A DNA stretch of 64,000 nt from Zygaena filipendulae (GCA_907165275.2 OU015649.1:3254001-3318000), one strand, 5' to 3'. Counted from the first letter of the stretch, positions 38,601-44,620 are shown. Program-made: numbers and translations. The notes: generated from the sequence alone by a model not told the origin.

Positions 38601-41600
38601 CCGGTTGCTAAGGAAGTTAGAGAATTAAAACTTCTTTTGTTGGCTTCCCGAATATATTTTCCACAATATTCCCTAAACTCTAAATTTTGTAAACAACGGC
38701 TAAGTTAAAACTAACCAAACGGCGCGGCGTTGGATACATTTTGTACGTGATGAATAGTTTTGTGTACCACAATCAGTGGCGACACCAGTTTTCGTTTGTT
38801 TCCATACTAAACTGAGTTGATGTCACTTCTATCTGTTCGGTGGGTTGAGGCATAAGATCGACGGATCCGCGCGGTTCCCTCGACGCGACGCGACGACGCG
38901 ACGCGACAGCGGGCGGGGGACGCGCGCTCGATATCAGGTACGCGGTACGCCGTACGAACGTCCATGTGTTGTGGTAGGGCTGCCAAGCGTTATGTATTCT
39001 TTTTGACAATATTGTTTTTTATTGTGAAAGCGATTTAAATTGTGGAAGTGTCTGCTTTTTAATCTGCATTATAGATACTGAACTGCCTGAATCTTTATTA
39101 CCAATATAAATTTAAATATTGTAAATGATCAAAGGAAAAACCATAGGGTGATATTATGGGAATATGTACTTATTGAAAAAAAATTTTGTCAATAATTTAC
39201 ATAAAAGTTAAAATATATAAATTCTAATGCCGTTTTTTATACTTTGCCACGAAACAAAATTACAATTCTAATAAATTGTTAGATATTAATGCGAATTTTA
39301 TGCTGAATCCAGCAGTCAGCTATAAAGTTCGCACACTAAAAATTGGTAAATAGCGAAACAGCAGTTTATTTAACATAATATGCAACAAACTGGTGGTTCG
39401 AGACTCGAGTAGGTAGGTAGGTACCTAATCATTTGTTAAAATTTACTAAGTCTAACTAATTTACTTAAAAATAAAAAAAAACAATGACCTTGTAAATACC
39501 TACACGAACTAAAATATGTAAAATAGCAATTTCGTATCACTGGTTCAAGGTAGCAAGTGGCAACCCTGAACAAAGTCAGGCGACTCCGCCGCCATTTTGC
39601 GGTGCAACCGCGCGTTCCCCGCCCGCCGCGCGTCAGTCGCTCCGCGTCTGCCCGCTCGTGTACGAGTATAATCGTTAACGCCGCGTTTTTTTTCACTCTG
39701 CTTTTTTTTTCTCAACAGTTTTCATTCTTAATCCAAGATGCAATTCGAATATGATCCAGAACGCTTTATAAAGGAGGTGAAAAAACGACCTGGGATATGG
39801 GATTTCGACCACACCGACTACAAGACGAGAACCATCAGAGTCAAATTATGGAGTGAAATAGTCAAAGAACTCATGGACAGCAGTGTGAACGTGAATTTGA
39901 CGAAGAGCGACATGAGAGAGCTAGGCATGTATATACAATTATACATACTTACTACGTCAACACAAACCGATAAATCTTTGCGCTGTTCATTGTGGTTATT
40001 AAACTTACTTATTCGGTAGATGCAATTTTGATTCTTGTTTAACAATAGCTTTATACCTACTACCTTAGAAATATCTAAGTATGTATATTGTTTCGAACGT
40101 GTGTGTTATGGACGTGGTGGCGAGAATTGGGTGAGGGCTTTGGGGGCCTGCTTCTGAGTAGTACCTCATCTTAAATAAGGAAAAAATTGTGTTTCCAACA
40201 TTAACACACAACAAGAACCGTTAGATTACAAGCAGTCGGCATTTTGTATAATGACGAGGGCAGAAAATGCCGTTGTATTGTATATTTGAAAGCACCCCGA
40301 CACGCAAGGCTGTGTTAGGTTTGAACCATAACCACAATAGAGGTTAAACACCACAGCAAAACATTATATTCTGTTCTCAGCATTATATAAAATTAACGTC
40401 AGTCGGTAAACCTAACAAACCTAAAATTAACTTATAAGTGAAAATACGAGTGTAAATATATATAAGAAGTACATAATATAAGAATGTTTTTTTTTTACAG
40501 AATTGCAGCTGCAAAAGAAATGGAAAAGCATGCGTGATTGTTTTCACAAATACATAGCCAATCCGAACAGAACCCGACGTCCCTATATATACTGTAAACA
40601 GTTGCAGTTCCTTCTGAAAAATCAGGATGAGCCACAAAACGGCAACTCCAGTGATTCCGACAACGATAAGCACAAAGGCAGATTATGGAAGACGAAAAGA
40701 AAGCTGCGAGTAGGGAGAGACGAACAGACGTCAGACGAAGATGACAATGGCAAATTTGTTGTCGAGTTGGTGGACGACCGCAGTGACGTAGCAGAGGATG
40801 TTACACCAGCCAAGATCGCCAAGACTAACAAAAGTGTAGTAGACGATTTCGCTTTCGCCAACGTGGATGCACAAAAAACGGACACGGATGATCCCGATAA
40901 GCTGTTTATGCTGTCTCTAGTGCCACATTTGAAGTCGATACCGGAGCACTTGCGTCTCAACGTCAAAATGGATTTAATGCAAGTGTTGAGAAACGCAAAT
41001 TACAACTCCCCGATTGATCAAAAAATTTTCTAATACCGACTAGATAAATAAATTTCAAGACAATTAAGTGAAGAACTATTACAATAATAGCTAAAAATGT
41101 TTACGTTAGTCAATTTTGTTACTTAAATAAATTGTGAACTTTATTTTTTACTGATTAAAAAAAGAGATCTCAATTAGTCTTTATTGAAGTGAAATTACCT
41201 ACTTTGGGGACAGTAGGAAAAAGTGGTACGTTACGCTGCACGCTGTAGGTACTTTTCTTTTATTTAAAACTAAATATCCGGTAAAGTGAAAAGAGATTGT
41301 AAAACAAGGATTCGTAGCGCAATATCAAAATAGATATATGAGGTTTATGAAAGGATTTGATTATAATTTTTATTAACGCTTATTTACATATTTTACGTTT
41401 TTTTGTGGAATTATTTATCGCATCATACCTTCCGGTTGTAAGCTGTAGGTAATCTAGTCATATTATGTATGTATAAAAATGTAAACTTACCTTAGATCTA
41501 AATATGTGAGAGACTGTAATCCGCCGACTCCTTCGGGCACATTTCTGATGATATTTTGTGACAATAATAACTTTTCTAAATAAACATATGTAGTCAATTC

Positions 41601-41635
41601 GTCTGGCACTTCACTGAATCGATTTTTAGATAAAT
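13869..41635 (-). CDS. Lrch: Lrch: leucine-rich repeat and calponin homology protein, 3' part, membrane-tail isoform
   Basis: Spliced minus-strand gene: join of 41635-41491, 22808-22576, 21423-21287, 20872-20614, 20133-19989, 18153-18079, 17229-16533, 15927-15790, 14908-14831 and 14603-13869. All introns are GT-AG and every junction keeps frame. The product is at least 879 residues plus the missing N-terminus. Domains in order: eight leucine-rich repeats (LDLSSNQLTELP, LDASNNRLTQVP, LDVSCNCISSLP and others); a GRVHIYKYLE segment that follows the LRRs in LRCH proteins; a Ser/Pro/Asn-rich linker with QTYRQYKEALRQQR; then the calponin homology start (FTMKREFDKQKEETELLQQLR, IIESRLKMSLP, ADGVVLCHLANHV, ARCRRNVDNFLEACRKIG). 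LRCH proteins are scaffold proteins linked to actin and Rho-family signalling; that role is family knowledge. The exons coding the first LRRs and the start codon are not in the window, so the 5' end is open. The identity is secure. The exact junctions are my reading and lack transcript support. Confidence 0.93.
14831..14908 (-). CDS. Lrch: Lrch exon i (CH domain, 78 bp)
   Basis: 26 codons: PKLTMARCRRNVDNFLEACR then KIGVEE. This is the CH helix conserved in LRCH proteins. Phase 0 at both ends means it can splice in frame to either terminal exon (14603 or 8075). The acceptor is cgttccag and the donor gtaagcta. Confidence 0.95.
15090..15215. repeat. Dispersed repeat with GAGGACAGAAAATGC, copy 1
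   Basis: gaggacagaaaatgcgtgct then ttgactgtgttgtggtcaca and tcaaacctaacctaacctag. Related copies at 33335-33440 and 40255-40360. Part of this copy is inverted relative to the others. Confidence 0.6.
15433..15461. repeat. (CA)n microsatellite in the Lrch intron between exons h and i
   Basis: About 14 CA units. The 60-80 codon frames over it are artefacts. Confidence 0.95.
15790..15927 (-). CDS. Lrch: Lrch exon h (CH domain core)
   Basis: 46 codons, from IIESRLKMSLPAQLAPVLAD through GVVLCHLANHVRPRAVASVH to VPSPAQ. These are the core CH helices, with the LADGVVLCHLAN motif typical of type-2-like CH domains. It is in phase 0 at both ends. The acceptor is atgtcttcag and the donor gtacctac. Confidence 0.95.
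16030..16125 (-). mobile_element. Short LINE 3' tail in an Lrch intron
   Basis: (ttta)n followed by gcaaatggcgaacttaatgc and tctctaccagttaacc. A diverged minus-strand copy of the LINE 3' UTR seen at 27.2 and 29.0 kb. Confidence 0.7.
16533..17229 (-). CDS. Lrch: Lrch exon g (long linker and start of CH domain)
   Basis: 697 bp. It starts in QYKEALRQQRQQDIYRPR, runs through a Ser/Asn/Pro-rich disordered region, and ends with FTMKREFDKQKEETELLQQL then RT, the helix that begins the calponin homology domain. The acceptor is gcatttccag and the donor gtgaatat. The ORF reads on past the donor, but the homology stops there and resumes in the next exon. Confidence 0.93.
18079..18153 (-). CDS. Lrch: Lrch exon f (75 bp)
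   Basis: A small exon coding LRISPDGNITNGDDKTKLAH then QQTY. The acceptor is gtccctttcag and the donor gtacattg. It ends AG, which joins the A of the next exon to give Arg in QTYRQYKEALRQQR, the conserved motif before the linker in LRCH proteins. Too short for an ORF scan. Confidence 0.9.
18495..18705 (+). repeat. Dispersed lepidopteran repeat ending CACAGCTAGT
   Basis: Begins gtttttaaaattcttttctg with tctg repeats and ends gcgggtgaaaccgcagggcacagctagt-like. A close full copy lies at 42711-42930. This group (CTAG end, internal palindromic gcggg..cccgc, one A/T- or microsatellite-rich end) resembles Lep1 Helitron-like or SINE-like elements of Lepidoptera; the class is not certain. Confidence 0.8.
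19678..19884. mobile_element. MITE in the Lrch intron next to exon e
   Basis: Arms ctgcccccttaagcaagttg and caattattacagattgttaactcgg..ggggcag are inverted, and the inner blocks aaaactaaggaac/gttccttagttttcc and tcacgtggtcacg/cgtgatcacgtga also pair. It ends about 105 bp from the 3' end of exon e. Confidence 0.75.
19989..20133 (-). CDS. Lrch: Lrch exon e (Ser/Pro/Gly linker)
   Basis: A GC-rich exon coding IGELGGGGGSGRSTPSTPST, then a stretch rich in Ser, Pro and Leu ending LLSG. The acceptor is tatccccag and the donor gtatgttg. The low-complexity Ser/Pro content suggests a disordered, possibly phosphorylated linker (inference). Plus-strand ORFs over it are GC-rich shadows. Confidence 0.88.
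20614..20872 (-). CDS. Lrch: Lrch exon d (post-LRR segment)
   Basis: It begins VCMRGRVHIYKYLENMANKD, matching the CTKGRVHIFKYLE-type segment that follows the LRRs in LRCH proteins. It then runs into a basic and polar stretch with DSGYCTDGIEKRW. The acceptor is cttttacag; the donor gtgagttt follows a single G, which joins CT (Ala). Confidence 0.94.
21287..21423 (-). CDS. Lrch: Lrch exon c (last LRRs)
   Basis: It codes ITYLRLEHLDVSCNCISSLP, then a final LRR reaching NNPLVSPPTT. The acceptor is tttcacag and the donor gtaagcat. This exon is easy to miss because its only long ORF is a plus-strand shadow. It was found because exons b and d do not join in frame without it; with it both phases fit (1 to 2, then 0). 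Confidence 0.93.
22040..22496 (-). repeat. Two dispersed lepidopteran repeats side by side (minus orientation)
   Basis: Copy one (22040-22245) has lost its CTAG end. Copy two (22283-22496) starts ctagttgtgccccgcagttt and ends with (catc)n and aatattagtagga. Both carry ttccgggataaaaag and a gtaacaaac end. They lie just 3' of Lrch exon b. Confidence 0.8.
22576..22808 (-). CDS. Lrch: Lrch exon b (LRRs)
   Basis: It codes SNQLTELPREVCQMPLQ.. to ..LDLSNNQLGLLPL, four LRR units with the LxxLxLxxNxLxxLP pattern. The acceptor is cgcccccag. The donor gtgagtta follows TTGC, leaving one base (C) that joins AG of the next exon (Gln). An 18.7 kb intron separates it from exon a. Confidence 0.95.
23495..23922 (+). 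repeat. Dispersed lepidopteran repeat carrying about 240 bp of foreign sequence
   Basis: The outer parts are the usual repeat (gtttgtttgtttgttaac on the left; aaaagctcaaccgatcatca to gcggggaacagctagt on the right). Between about 23533 and 23775 lies sequence absent from the other copies, open on the minus strand for about 100 codons. Confidence 0.7.
23533..23775 (-). pseudogene. Possible captured gene fragment inside a dispersed repeat
   Basis: The minus-strand frame reads RRGFGRPSLPEGYVGDTISV, then ASGHSDRPRTVSIKCNLRES, ILTKYGAQPNIGSRNTAEQS and SVGNFSIANFTEEAPIF, with no stop. The mix of residues is protein-like and GC content is higher than the surrounding repeat. I do not recognise the family. 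The plus strand is also open here, so coding origin is likely but not proven. It cannot be an in-frame Lrch cassette exon (phase and acceptor do not fit). Confidence 0.45.
23925..24128 (+). repeat. Dispersed lepidopteran repeat
   Basis: Directly abuts the previous copy: tactaatattagaggaaag at the left, gcgggaactctgaaattaac and gcggggaacagctaat at the right. Confidence 0.75.
24308..24852. mobile_element. TIR element with a nested MITE
   Basis: Left end tatatcaacaggcattgagcg..cgacacgttctgtcgcag; right end ctgcgacggaacgtgtcaga..gctcaatgtcagtagatata. These are inverted repeats of about 50 bp. It holds a smaller element (24384-24581), and a second copy of its own left arm follows that insertion (24582-24640). 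Confidence 0.7.
24384..24581. mobile_element. 198-bp MITE nested in the TIR element
   Basis: The ends are inverted: GGGCCCTTATTCACTATGAC on the left and GTCATAGTGAACAAGGGCCC on the right. Non-coding interior. Confidence 0.75.
24663..25475. repeat. Three 271-bp tandem repeats
   Basis: The mark gctgtatacgtactc begins at 24663, 24934 and 25205, exactly 271 bp apart, and the array is 813 bp long. Only a few differences are visible (ttttgcgaat, ttttcacgaat, ttttcgcgaat; agatagatac, agataaatac). Each unit carries the right end of the TIR element that starts near 24310, so the array grew by tandem duplication of an element end plus its flank. Confidence 0.95.
25630..26132 (+). mobile_element. RTE-type LINE, C-terminal RT fragment
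   Basis: Pieces in two frames: LPSMTYGCQTWRSCTKKNFK and LETCQHRMERSIL, then LKWKWAGHLSRSMTEKWTNE, RRWEDDIKELAGPCW and RDRSLWRTLGEAYANEQDNL. This is the post-RT region of RTE LINEs. A frameshift near 25900 breaks it. No upstream RT core is present. Confidence 0.85.
26133..26599. other. No gene seen
   Basis: AT-rich. A 28-bp direct duplication (aataattgattaccataat) sits at about 26570-26625, next to the start of the LINE fragment. Confidence 0.5.
26600..27262 (+). mobile_element. 5'-truncated LINE, 3' end only (related to LINE-2)
   Basis: It codes LDRLLNDYIRYIFELRKYDH, then VSFYRSQLKWLFIRNRWQLR and NDPASPSYLKSRFQF. These align with LINE-2 (LDKLERLQNVCIRFIYGLRK, RVRLGWLPIRLRRN, HDPMAPTYLKEQFKF). 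After a stop it continues in other frames to WNSLP. The 3' UTR reads gtggcattaagttcgccttt and ends aataaataaata. A typical dead-on-arrival copy. Confidence 0.85.
27263..28284. other. Unassigned sequence in the large Lrch intron
   Basis: Parts look like decayed coding DNA: 27380-27490 (plus frame ..NYKFNYRVKVNGRYREQ..) and 27780-28080 (open on both strands for short runs). I cannot match either to a family. No start, stop and splice arrangement makes a gene. Confidence 0.35.
28285..28425 (-). repeat. Partial dispersed lepidopteran repeat
   Basis: Begins agctgttctccgcggtttca, then tttcgggataagatcg. Truncated. Confidence 0.6.
28865..29102 (+). repeat. Dispersed lepidopteran repeat split by a LINE tail
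   Basis: ctcaaccgatcgtcatggaa and tgtcaggggtacaaagaagg are followed by the LINE tail at 28988-29084, then cggggaacagctagtattcc. Confidence 0.75.
28988..29084 (-). mobile_element. Very short LINE 3' tail (minus strand) inside a CTAGT-type repeat
   Basis: (ttta)n then catggtacaaaaggcgg and cttaatgccacagtggcatt. This is the reverse complement of the 3' UTR at 27190-27260. It splits a dispersed repeat that continues at ttttacggggaacagctagt. Confidence 0.8.
29942..30062. mobile_element. MITE (about 120 bp)
   Basis: Perfect ends TAATGGCCGGTTTACAC and GTGTAAACCGGCCATTA. Non-coding. Confidence 0.75.
30125..30350 (+). repeat. Degraded dispersed lepidopteran repeat
   Basis: gtgggtgacaacgccaagtt, ctataagtggaagaattttc, and an end tataatattagcataggtag. 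Orientation uncertain. Confidence 0.5.
30955..31145 (+). mobile_element. RTE-type LINE fragment, left part
   Basis: Degraded reading LKWKWA..HVARLQDQRWT.., then DDIKNIAGPKWLQWA in shifted frames. It matches the C-terminal RT region of RTE LINEs (compare WKWAGHLSR at 25.9 kb). It is separated from its right part (32866-33040) by a MITE and by the LTR element. Confidence 0.7.
31148..31430 (+). mobile_element. MITE-like element with TGACGTCA centre, copy 1
   Basis: About 280 bp. Its ends are inverted (attattaaaaaatattggacacgta-type on the left, tacgtgtctattg..gacggactaa on the right), and two tgacgtcac motifs lie in the middle. The same element in reverse orientation lies at 53575-53870. It sits between the LINE fragment and the LTR element. 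Confidence 0.7.
31453..31670 (-). repeat. 3' LTR (in element orientation)
   Basis: 218 bp and the same length as the other LTR. It is preceded on the minus strand by a purine-rich tract (gggaggga) at about 31672-31685. Its left outer edge carries the GGTT target duplication. Confidence 0.85.
31671..32070 (-). mobile_element. Gypsy-like 3' internal remnant of the LTR element
   Basis: Follows (on the minus strand) the kinesin part and ends with the polypurine tract. It contains short internal duplications (cccagtgagtcggg twice, gcggtgagtcgagac twice). The minus-strand frame from about 32050 is open and runs to a stop inside the LTR (..LRTIRPSVLGGSTVATSTPQ..), as the tail of a Pol frame might, but I see no catalytic motif. 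Confidence 0.5.
32295..32647 (+). pseudogene. Captured 5' fragment of a kinesin-8 gene (KIF18/Klp67A family)
   Basis: An uninterrupted 118-codon stretch with its start codon: NIKVMVRVRPLNPKEMELNN, then VDDTMLVFDPKEEASPFFYQ, then NKELKFVFDRVCGPDATNQD and VFEITT. This matches the beginning of kinesin-8 motor domains. The match stops exactly where the LTR begins, before the P-loop (GATGAGKT), so no ATPase site remains. The open frame runs on through the LTR to a stop at 32948, but that tail is LTR and LINE sequence. The roughly 200 AT-rich bases upstream may be the captured 5' UTR. The absence of introns over 353 bp suggests a cDNA origin, though this could also be one exon. The fragment is antisense to the retroelement. 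Confidence 0.82.
32648..32865 (-). repeat. 5' LTR (in element orientation)
   Basis: 218 bp with TG..CA ends on either strand. It carries a catatatac TATA-like core on the minus strand. It differs from its partner at 31453-31670 at one position, so the insertion is young. Confidence 0.85.
32866..33040 (+). mobile_element. RTE-type LINE fragment, right part and tail
   Basis: It resumes with gatggaagagtttggagga, which in RTE LINEs codes RWKSLEEAFT, then a short 3' end with aataaa and an A/T-rich tail. It marks the far side of the LTR insertion. Confidence 0.6.
33335..33440 (+). repeat. Dispersed repeat with GAGGACAGAAAATGC, copy 2
   Basis: gaggacagaaaatgccgctt, gcgacgtgctaggctaagtt, and gtgaccacaacatagttaaa. 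Confidence 0.6.
34935..35165 (+). repeat. Degraded dispersed lepidopteran repeat
   Basis: The right end ccgcgggaactacgaaatta..cgcgggtaaaaccgcgcagg and cagctagta is clear. The left part is poorly preserved. Confidence 0.6.
36335..36885. repeat. Two dispersed lepidopteran repeats in opposite orientation
   Basis: Minus copy at 36335-36560 (cgctgtcccctgtggtttca to cgcattcatattataata). Plus copy at 36663-36885 with a (tttggatg)n-like left end and end accgcggggcacagctagta. Together they form a large imperfect inverted repeat. Confidence 0.75.
36886..37295 (+). other. Unassigned open stretches next to a dispersed repeat
   Basis: Overlapping plus frames of 92 and 70 codons (..KSYLGNICKTTLAALVYRLS.. 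and ..GPLHVEIEYVISAKAGYYGA..). The composition is less AT-biased than the flanks. No family recognised and no convincing splice sites. Confidence 0.3.
37300..39560. other. Lrch intron, no gene seen
   Basis: Mostly AT-rich. A GC island at 38870-38960 contains tandem cgacg/cgacgcga units. No coding signal recognised. Confidence 0.5.
39560..39737 (+). promoter_or_regulatory. GC-rich 5' region of the MADF gene
   Basis: A short GC-rich island (about 39575-39660) in AT-rich DNA directly upstream of the ATG. It contains gccgccattttg, which matches the YY1/Pleiohomeotic core GCCATTTT common in TATA-less promoters. No TATA box is evident. The start site is not resolved. Confidence 0.4.
39738..41033 (+). 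CDS. MADF-BESS domain protein (two exons: 39738-39924 and 40501-41033)
   Basis: 239 residues. The MADF domain spans about residues 5-100: FIKEVKKRPGIWDFDHTDYK, then RVKLWSEIVKELM, LQLQKKWKSMRDCFHKYI and RRPYIYCKQLQFLL. MADF is a Myb/SANT-like DNA-binding fold. A charged Asp/Glu-rich middle follows (DSDNDKHKG, DEQTSDEDDNG). Near the C-terminus is a BESS motif (DDPDKLFMLSLVPHLKSIPE then HLRLNVKMDLMQVL), which mediates protein contacts. By family this is an Adf-1/Dip3-type nuclear transcription regulator; targets cannot be read. Exon 1 ends CTAG before gcatgt, so the intron appears to be GC-AG; that is the frame-correct join giving RELELQLQKKW. A GT donor at about 39891 (phase 1, dropping 11-12 residues) is an alternative. 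The gene lies inside the Lrch intron on the opposite strand. Confidence 0.9.
39925..40500 (+). other. Probable GC-AG intron of the MADF gene, with a dispersed repeat inside
   Basis: The 3' end is a clear polypyrimidine tract then acag at 40500. The 5' end reads AG|gcatgt. A GT donor two bases away (..GGCAT|gtatat) would shift the frame. The intron holds a copy of a dispersed repeat (about 40255-40360) also found at 33.3 and 15.1 kb. Confidence 0.65.
40255..40360 (+). repeat. Dispersed repeat with GAGG.CAGAAAATGC, copy 3, in the MADF intron
   Basis: gagggcagaaaatgccgttg, cgacacgcaaggctgtgtta, and ataaccacaatagaggttaa. Confidence 0.6.
41126..41131 (+). terminator. Poly(A) signal of the MADF gene
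   Basis: AATAAA 93 bases after the stop, followed by a T-rich stretch (ttattttttact). An earlier AATAAA at 41047 is only 14 bases past the stop and less likely. Confidence 0.5.
41491..41635 (-). CDS. Lrch: Lrch exon a (first LRRs seen)
   Basis: The exon starts with the last two bases of a split codon after a ttgtttcag acceptor and ends ..CTAAG before gtaagttt. It codes LSKNRFSEVPDELTTY.. through ..GLQSLTYLDL, that is, two LRRs. It ends in phase 2, and the AG joins the C of the exon at 22808 to make Ser in LDLSSNQL. The incoming phase shows at least one more coding exon upstream. Confidence 0.93.
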
Positions 41636-41639
41636 CTGA

Positions 41640-42710
41640 AACAAGAATAAAAATTTACTGTATTATACAATTACCTTCTTTATGGAGAATTCTTTAACAC
41701 TAATTTAAAATCGTTTTATAATTGACAACTTTTAAAGGGAAGGAATAAAATGATAAAATCCGTTATTTGCGTAGCTCGTTTTTAAGCTGGAGCTTGTAAT
41801 TCCTGTATATGAAAATCAATTGTTTTAGACAAAAGTGAATAAATTATCTTTTGCTCAGCAATATTATTGAATCGCAGTTAAACGCAGTTAAAATAATATT
41901 ATGTTCAGGTTTTAAAATATACGACACTTTATCGTGGAATTCCCCAGGGAACTAAAAAATTCGCCTTGTCGAACTGCAAAGCACAGCTATTGATATCTTT
42001 CTTTATATCTGGATTTAAACTAACAGCTAGTTTTAAAATAAAATATAAAGCCCTTCTGAGATTCCATTCGTATGCAAACTAGTAGACAAGTTCGTTGACA
42101 TCGATACTTTGTAGAGGGATATAATAAATGTGGTAAGATCATCTTACCACTTCACCGTGCACCGCAGGCATAAAAGATATAATACTTAAGAGCGGCGAAG
42201 TGAATGGTCTAAATGAATTATTACTCTCATATTTGGTTCACAATTTATACAGTTGCTGCCATTTTGAACCCCCCCGAAATCGAGTTGGAGTTACTTTTTT
42301 CTAAAAGATCTGTAAATTAATTGAAGAGTTGAAATAATTTACCGTACTTTTTTAATATTGACAAAAACCTAAATCATTATGGAAGGAAAGCCCAATGACT
42401 AAGTAGCTGCTGCAGAGGAATACTGCACTGCGGTATTCCGAAAACTAAGAATGAATGGACGATTTTAGGAAAACGGTAAATAGTTACATTTGTGGAACAA
42501 AAATCAGAGCAAAAATCTGAATAGCCTAATGAGACTAATGTTTGTATCACATTTCTAAGTAATCGATCACAACACCGGGACGGCCTTACGATTATCTATA
42601 GTTATAGTATAGATTCTATACTATATAATTAGAGTAGCATCCGCGATTCTGTACATTGAATATGTTTGACAAATTTTGACAGGGAGTGATAAAAGAAGAG
42701 TAACCAACGA
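41640..42710. other. Upstream Lrch intron, no gene seen
   Basis: AT-rich. Holds a decayed piece of the CTAGT-type repeat at about 41935-41995. I found no earlier Lrch exon here. Confidence 0.5.
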
Positions 42711-42930
42711 CAAAAAAAGAGTTTTTAAAATTCTTTTCTATCTGTCTGTCTGTCTGTTCGCGATAATCTCTGAACCTACTGAACGGATATTCATGCGGTT
42801 TTCACAGGTAGATTCAGCTAAACCTGGAGCTACATATAGGCTTTGTTTCATTCATTTTCATTCGGATGTTGGGAAAAAATTTGTCATACAAAAACGCTTC
42901 ATGCGGGTGAAACCGCGGGGCACAGCTAGT
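42711..42930 (+). repeat. Dispersed lepidopteran repeat ending CACAGCTAGT
   Basis: Same subfamily as 18495-18705: a (tctg)n stretch, cgcgataatctctgaacc, and end accgcggggcacagctagt. Confidence 0.8.
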
Positions 42931-43507
42931 TATCAATAACAACGATTGAGATTTTGATTGAGAGGGTAGGTAAACTATGCCAACATAAACATCAGGCTCG
43001 TTAATCTTTTTTCTTTTTAATAAGTAAAACGCGAAAGTATGTGATTATTTTGTGATTATAACACTACCGGAGTCATGATTGTCACCTGGAAGTGAAGTTG
43101 AGTGAATAAACAATCGATAATAAAAGTTTCAAAGTGCAAACAAAACTTCAAAATTTTTACCTACTAATTTGAATTTTTGAGTTTGGAAAAGAGATTTAAA
43201 ATTACTTTTGGTGATTCAAATCGGCACCAGTGGTTTCTTATGGCTTGGAAATTCATATTTGTTCCTATGTAATACAAACTATTTTACATAATTAATATAA
43301 TACATAGAATATACCAATCTACATACTACCCACATATCAACTTTATCTGGTTACGCCATCTGTTATTAAATAGCGAAACTACAATTAATGCCAAAGTGCT
43401 CCTCACTATTAATGCCACCTGTCTTCGCATAGCGAGCCCAATTGATAAAAATCACCAGCGTCATCCAGTACTGAGTGGCGGAACTACGAGAAATAGGTTG
43501 ATACAAC

Positions 43508-44620
43508 ATGAGTACTTTGCAAAATTGCGCCGCCTGTCGAAATCGCCTTCCAATAAAAGAATATATACGATGTATGATCTGTAAATCTTCGTATGATTTA
43601 GATTGTGCTAATATTAGTTACAAACTCTTCACTGTGATGGAGCGGAAAAATAAATGGAAGTGCTCAGAGTGTCTGAAAAAAAGGACAAAATCGGGAAACA
43701 CAAACACACCCGTGCATAGTGCCGAAGAGGTAGGCAGTGGTGCTGGTGAGAGGGACTCAGCAGGGCTCGTGGGGTCGTACGATGGAACTGATTCAAATGT
43801 CACCCGCCGGACAAAGACAAATCGATCTGCTGCAAACAGCGAGCAAAACAGCCCCATTGCTTCCCCTCACCCCGACAACGCTATGCTGACTGAACTAAAA
43901 GCCTATATGCGTGAATTGTTCCGTAGTGAGATAGAAAACTTACATGGGGCTATCACAGATTTAACGGACACAATAAAGGCGCAGAATAGCCGCATGGAAC
44001 GACTGGAAGCAAGAGTCTATGCGCTGGAGAATCGCGGAGAAGAGACTGAGAGACTACCTTGCGATGTCACATCGCTCGAGGAGACTATTTCACGGCTACA
44101 AGCTGACATTGCTGACCGTGATCAGGCTCTGCTAGCCAATGACATAGAAATATCAGGTTGCTGCGAAACACCGAGTGAAAATTGTATACATTTTACTATT
44201 GCCATTGCGAAGAAGATTGGTGTGGAGCTGGATGAAAGGGATGTGGTGAGTGCGGAGCGCGCGGGACCGCTGCGGTTAGCGGGGGAGGATGGCGCGGCCC
44301 GGCCACGCCCACTGGTCGTGCGCTTGGCGCGCCGCGCGCCTCGTAGTGCGCTGCTGAAGGCTGCACGCGTGCGCCGCAACCTCACCACTGATGGCCTGTC
44401 ATTGCCTGGACCCGTGAGCCGTATATATATTAACGAACGTCTCACCAAGAACAATCGTCTACTTTTTCAGAAAGCGAGAAAACTAGGTCGCGACTCAGAA
44501 TTTAAGTTTGTATGGACGAACGATGGCAGCATCTTTGCGCGTCGAGAACACGGTGGAACACGTTACAGATTGCGATCCGAAGCGGAGTTACTACGGGTTT
44601 TTGGCAGAACGGATGTTTGA
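43508..44620 (+). CDS. CR1-like LINE-1 ORF1 protein (PHD finger, coiled coil)
   Basis: 370 residues. Residues 8-57 form a PHD-type zinc finger (CAAC, CMIC, DLDC and CSEC, with a Trp before the last pair). A linker rich in Ser, Asn and Gly follows, then a coiled coil (about 130-215: MRELFRSEIENLHGAITDLT and RMERLEARVYALE). The C-terminal third resembles the RNA-binding ORF1 region of non-LTR elements (VVSAERAGPLRLAGEDGA, INERLTKNNRLLFQKARKLG). ORF1 proteins of CR1/Jockey-type LINEs bind the element RNA. The ORF is undamaged. ORF2 begins 221 bp downstream. The 5' UTR probably starts near 43340. Confidence 0.9.
   Translation: MSTLQNCAACRNRLPIKEYIRCMICKSSYDLDCANISYKLFTVMERKNKWKCSECLKKRTKSGNTNTPVHSAEEVGSGAGERDSAGLVGSYDGTDSNVTRRTKTNRSAANSEQNSPIASPHPDNAMLTELKAYMRELFRSEIENLHGAITDLTDTIKAQNSRMERLEARVYALENRGEETERLPCDVTSLEETISRLQADIADRDQALLANDIEISGCCETPSENCIHFTIAIAKKIGVELDERDVVSAERAGPLRLAGEDGAARPRPLVVRLARRAPRSALLKAARVRRNLTTDGLSLPGPVSRIYINERLTKNNRLLFQKARKLGRDSEFKFVWTNDGSIFARREHGGTRYRLRSEAELLRVFGRTDV

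Noticed and set aside
39385..39425. tRNA B-box-like ggttcgagact
   Set aside because: The box does not match GGTTCGANNCC at its end, and no cloverleaf or A box lies upstream. No convincing tRNA gene was found anywhere in the window.
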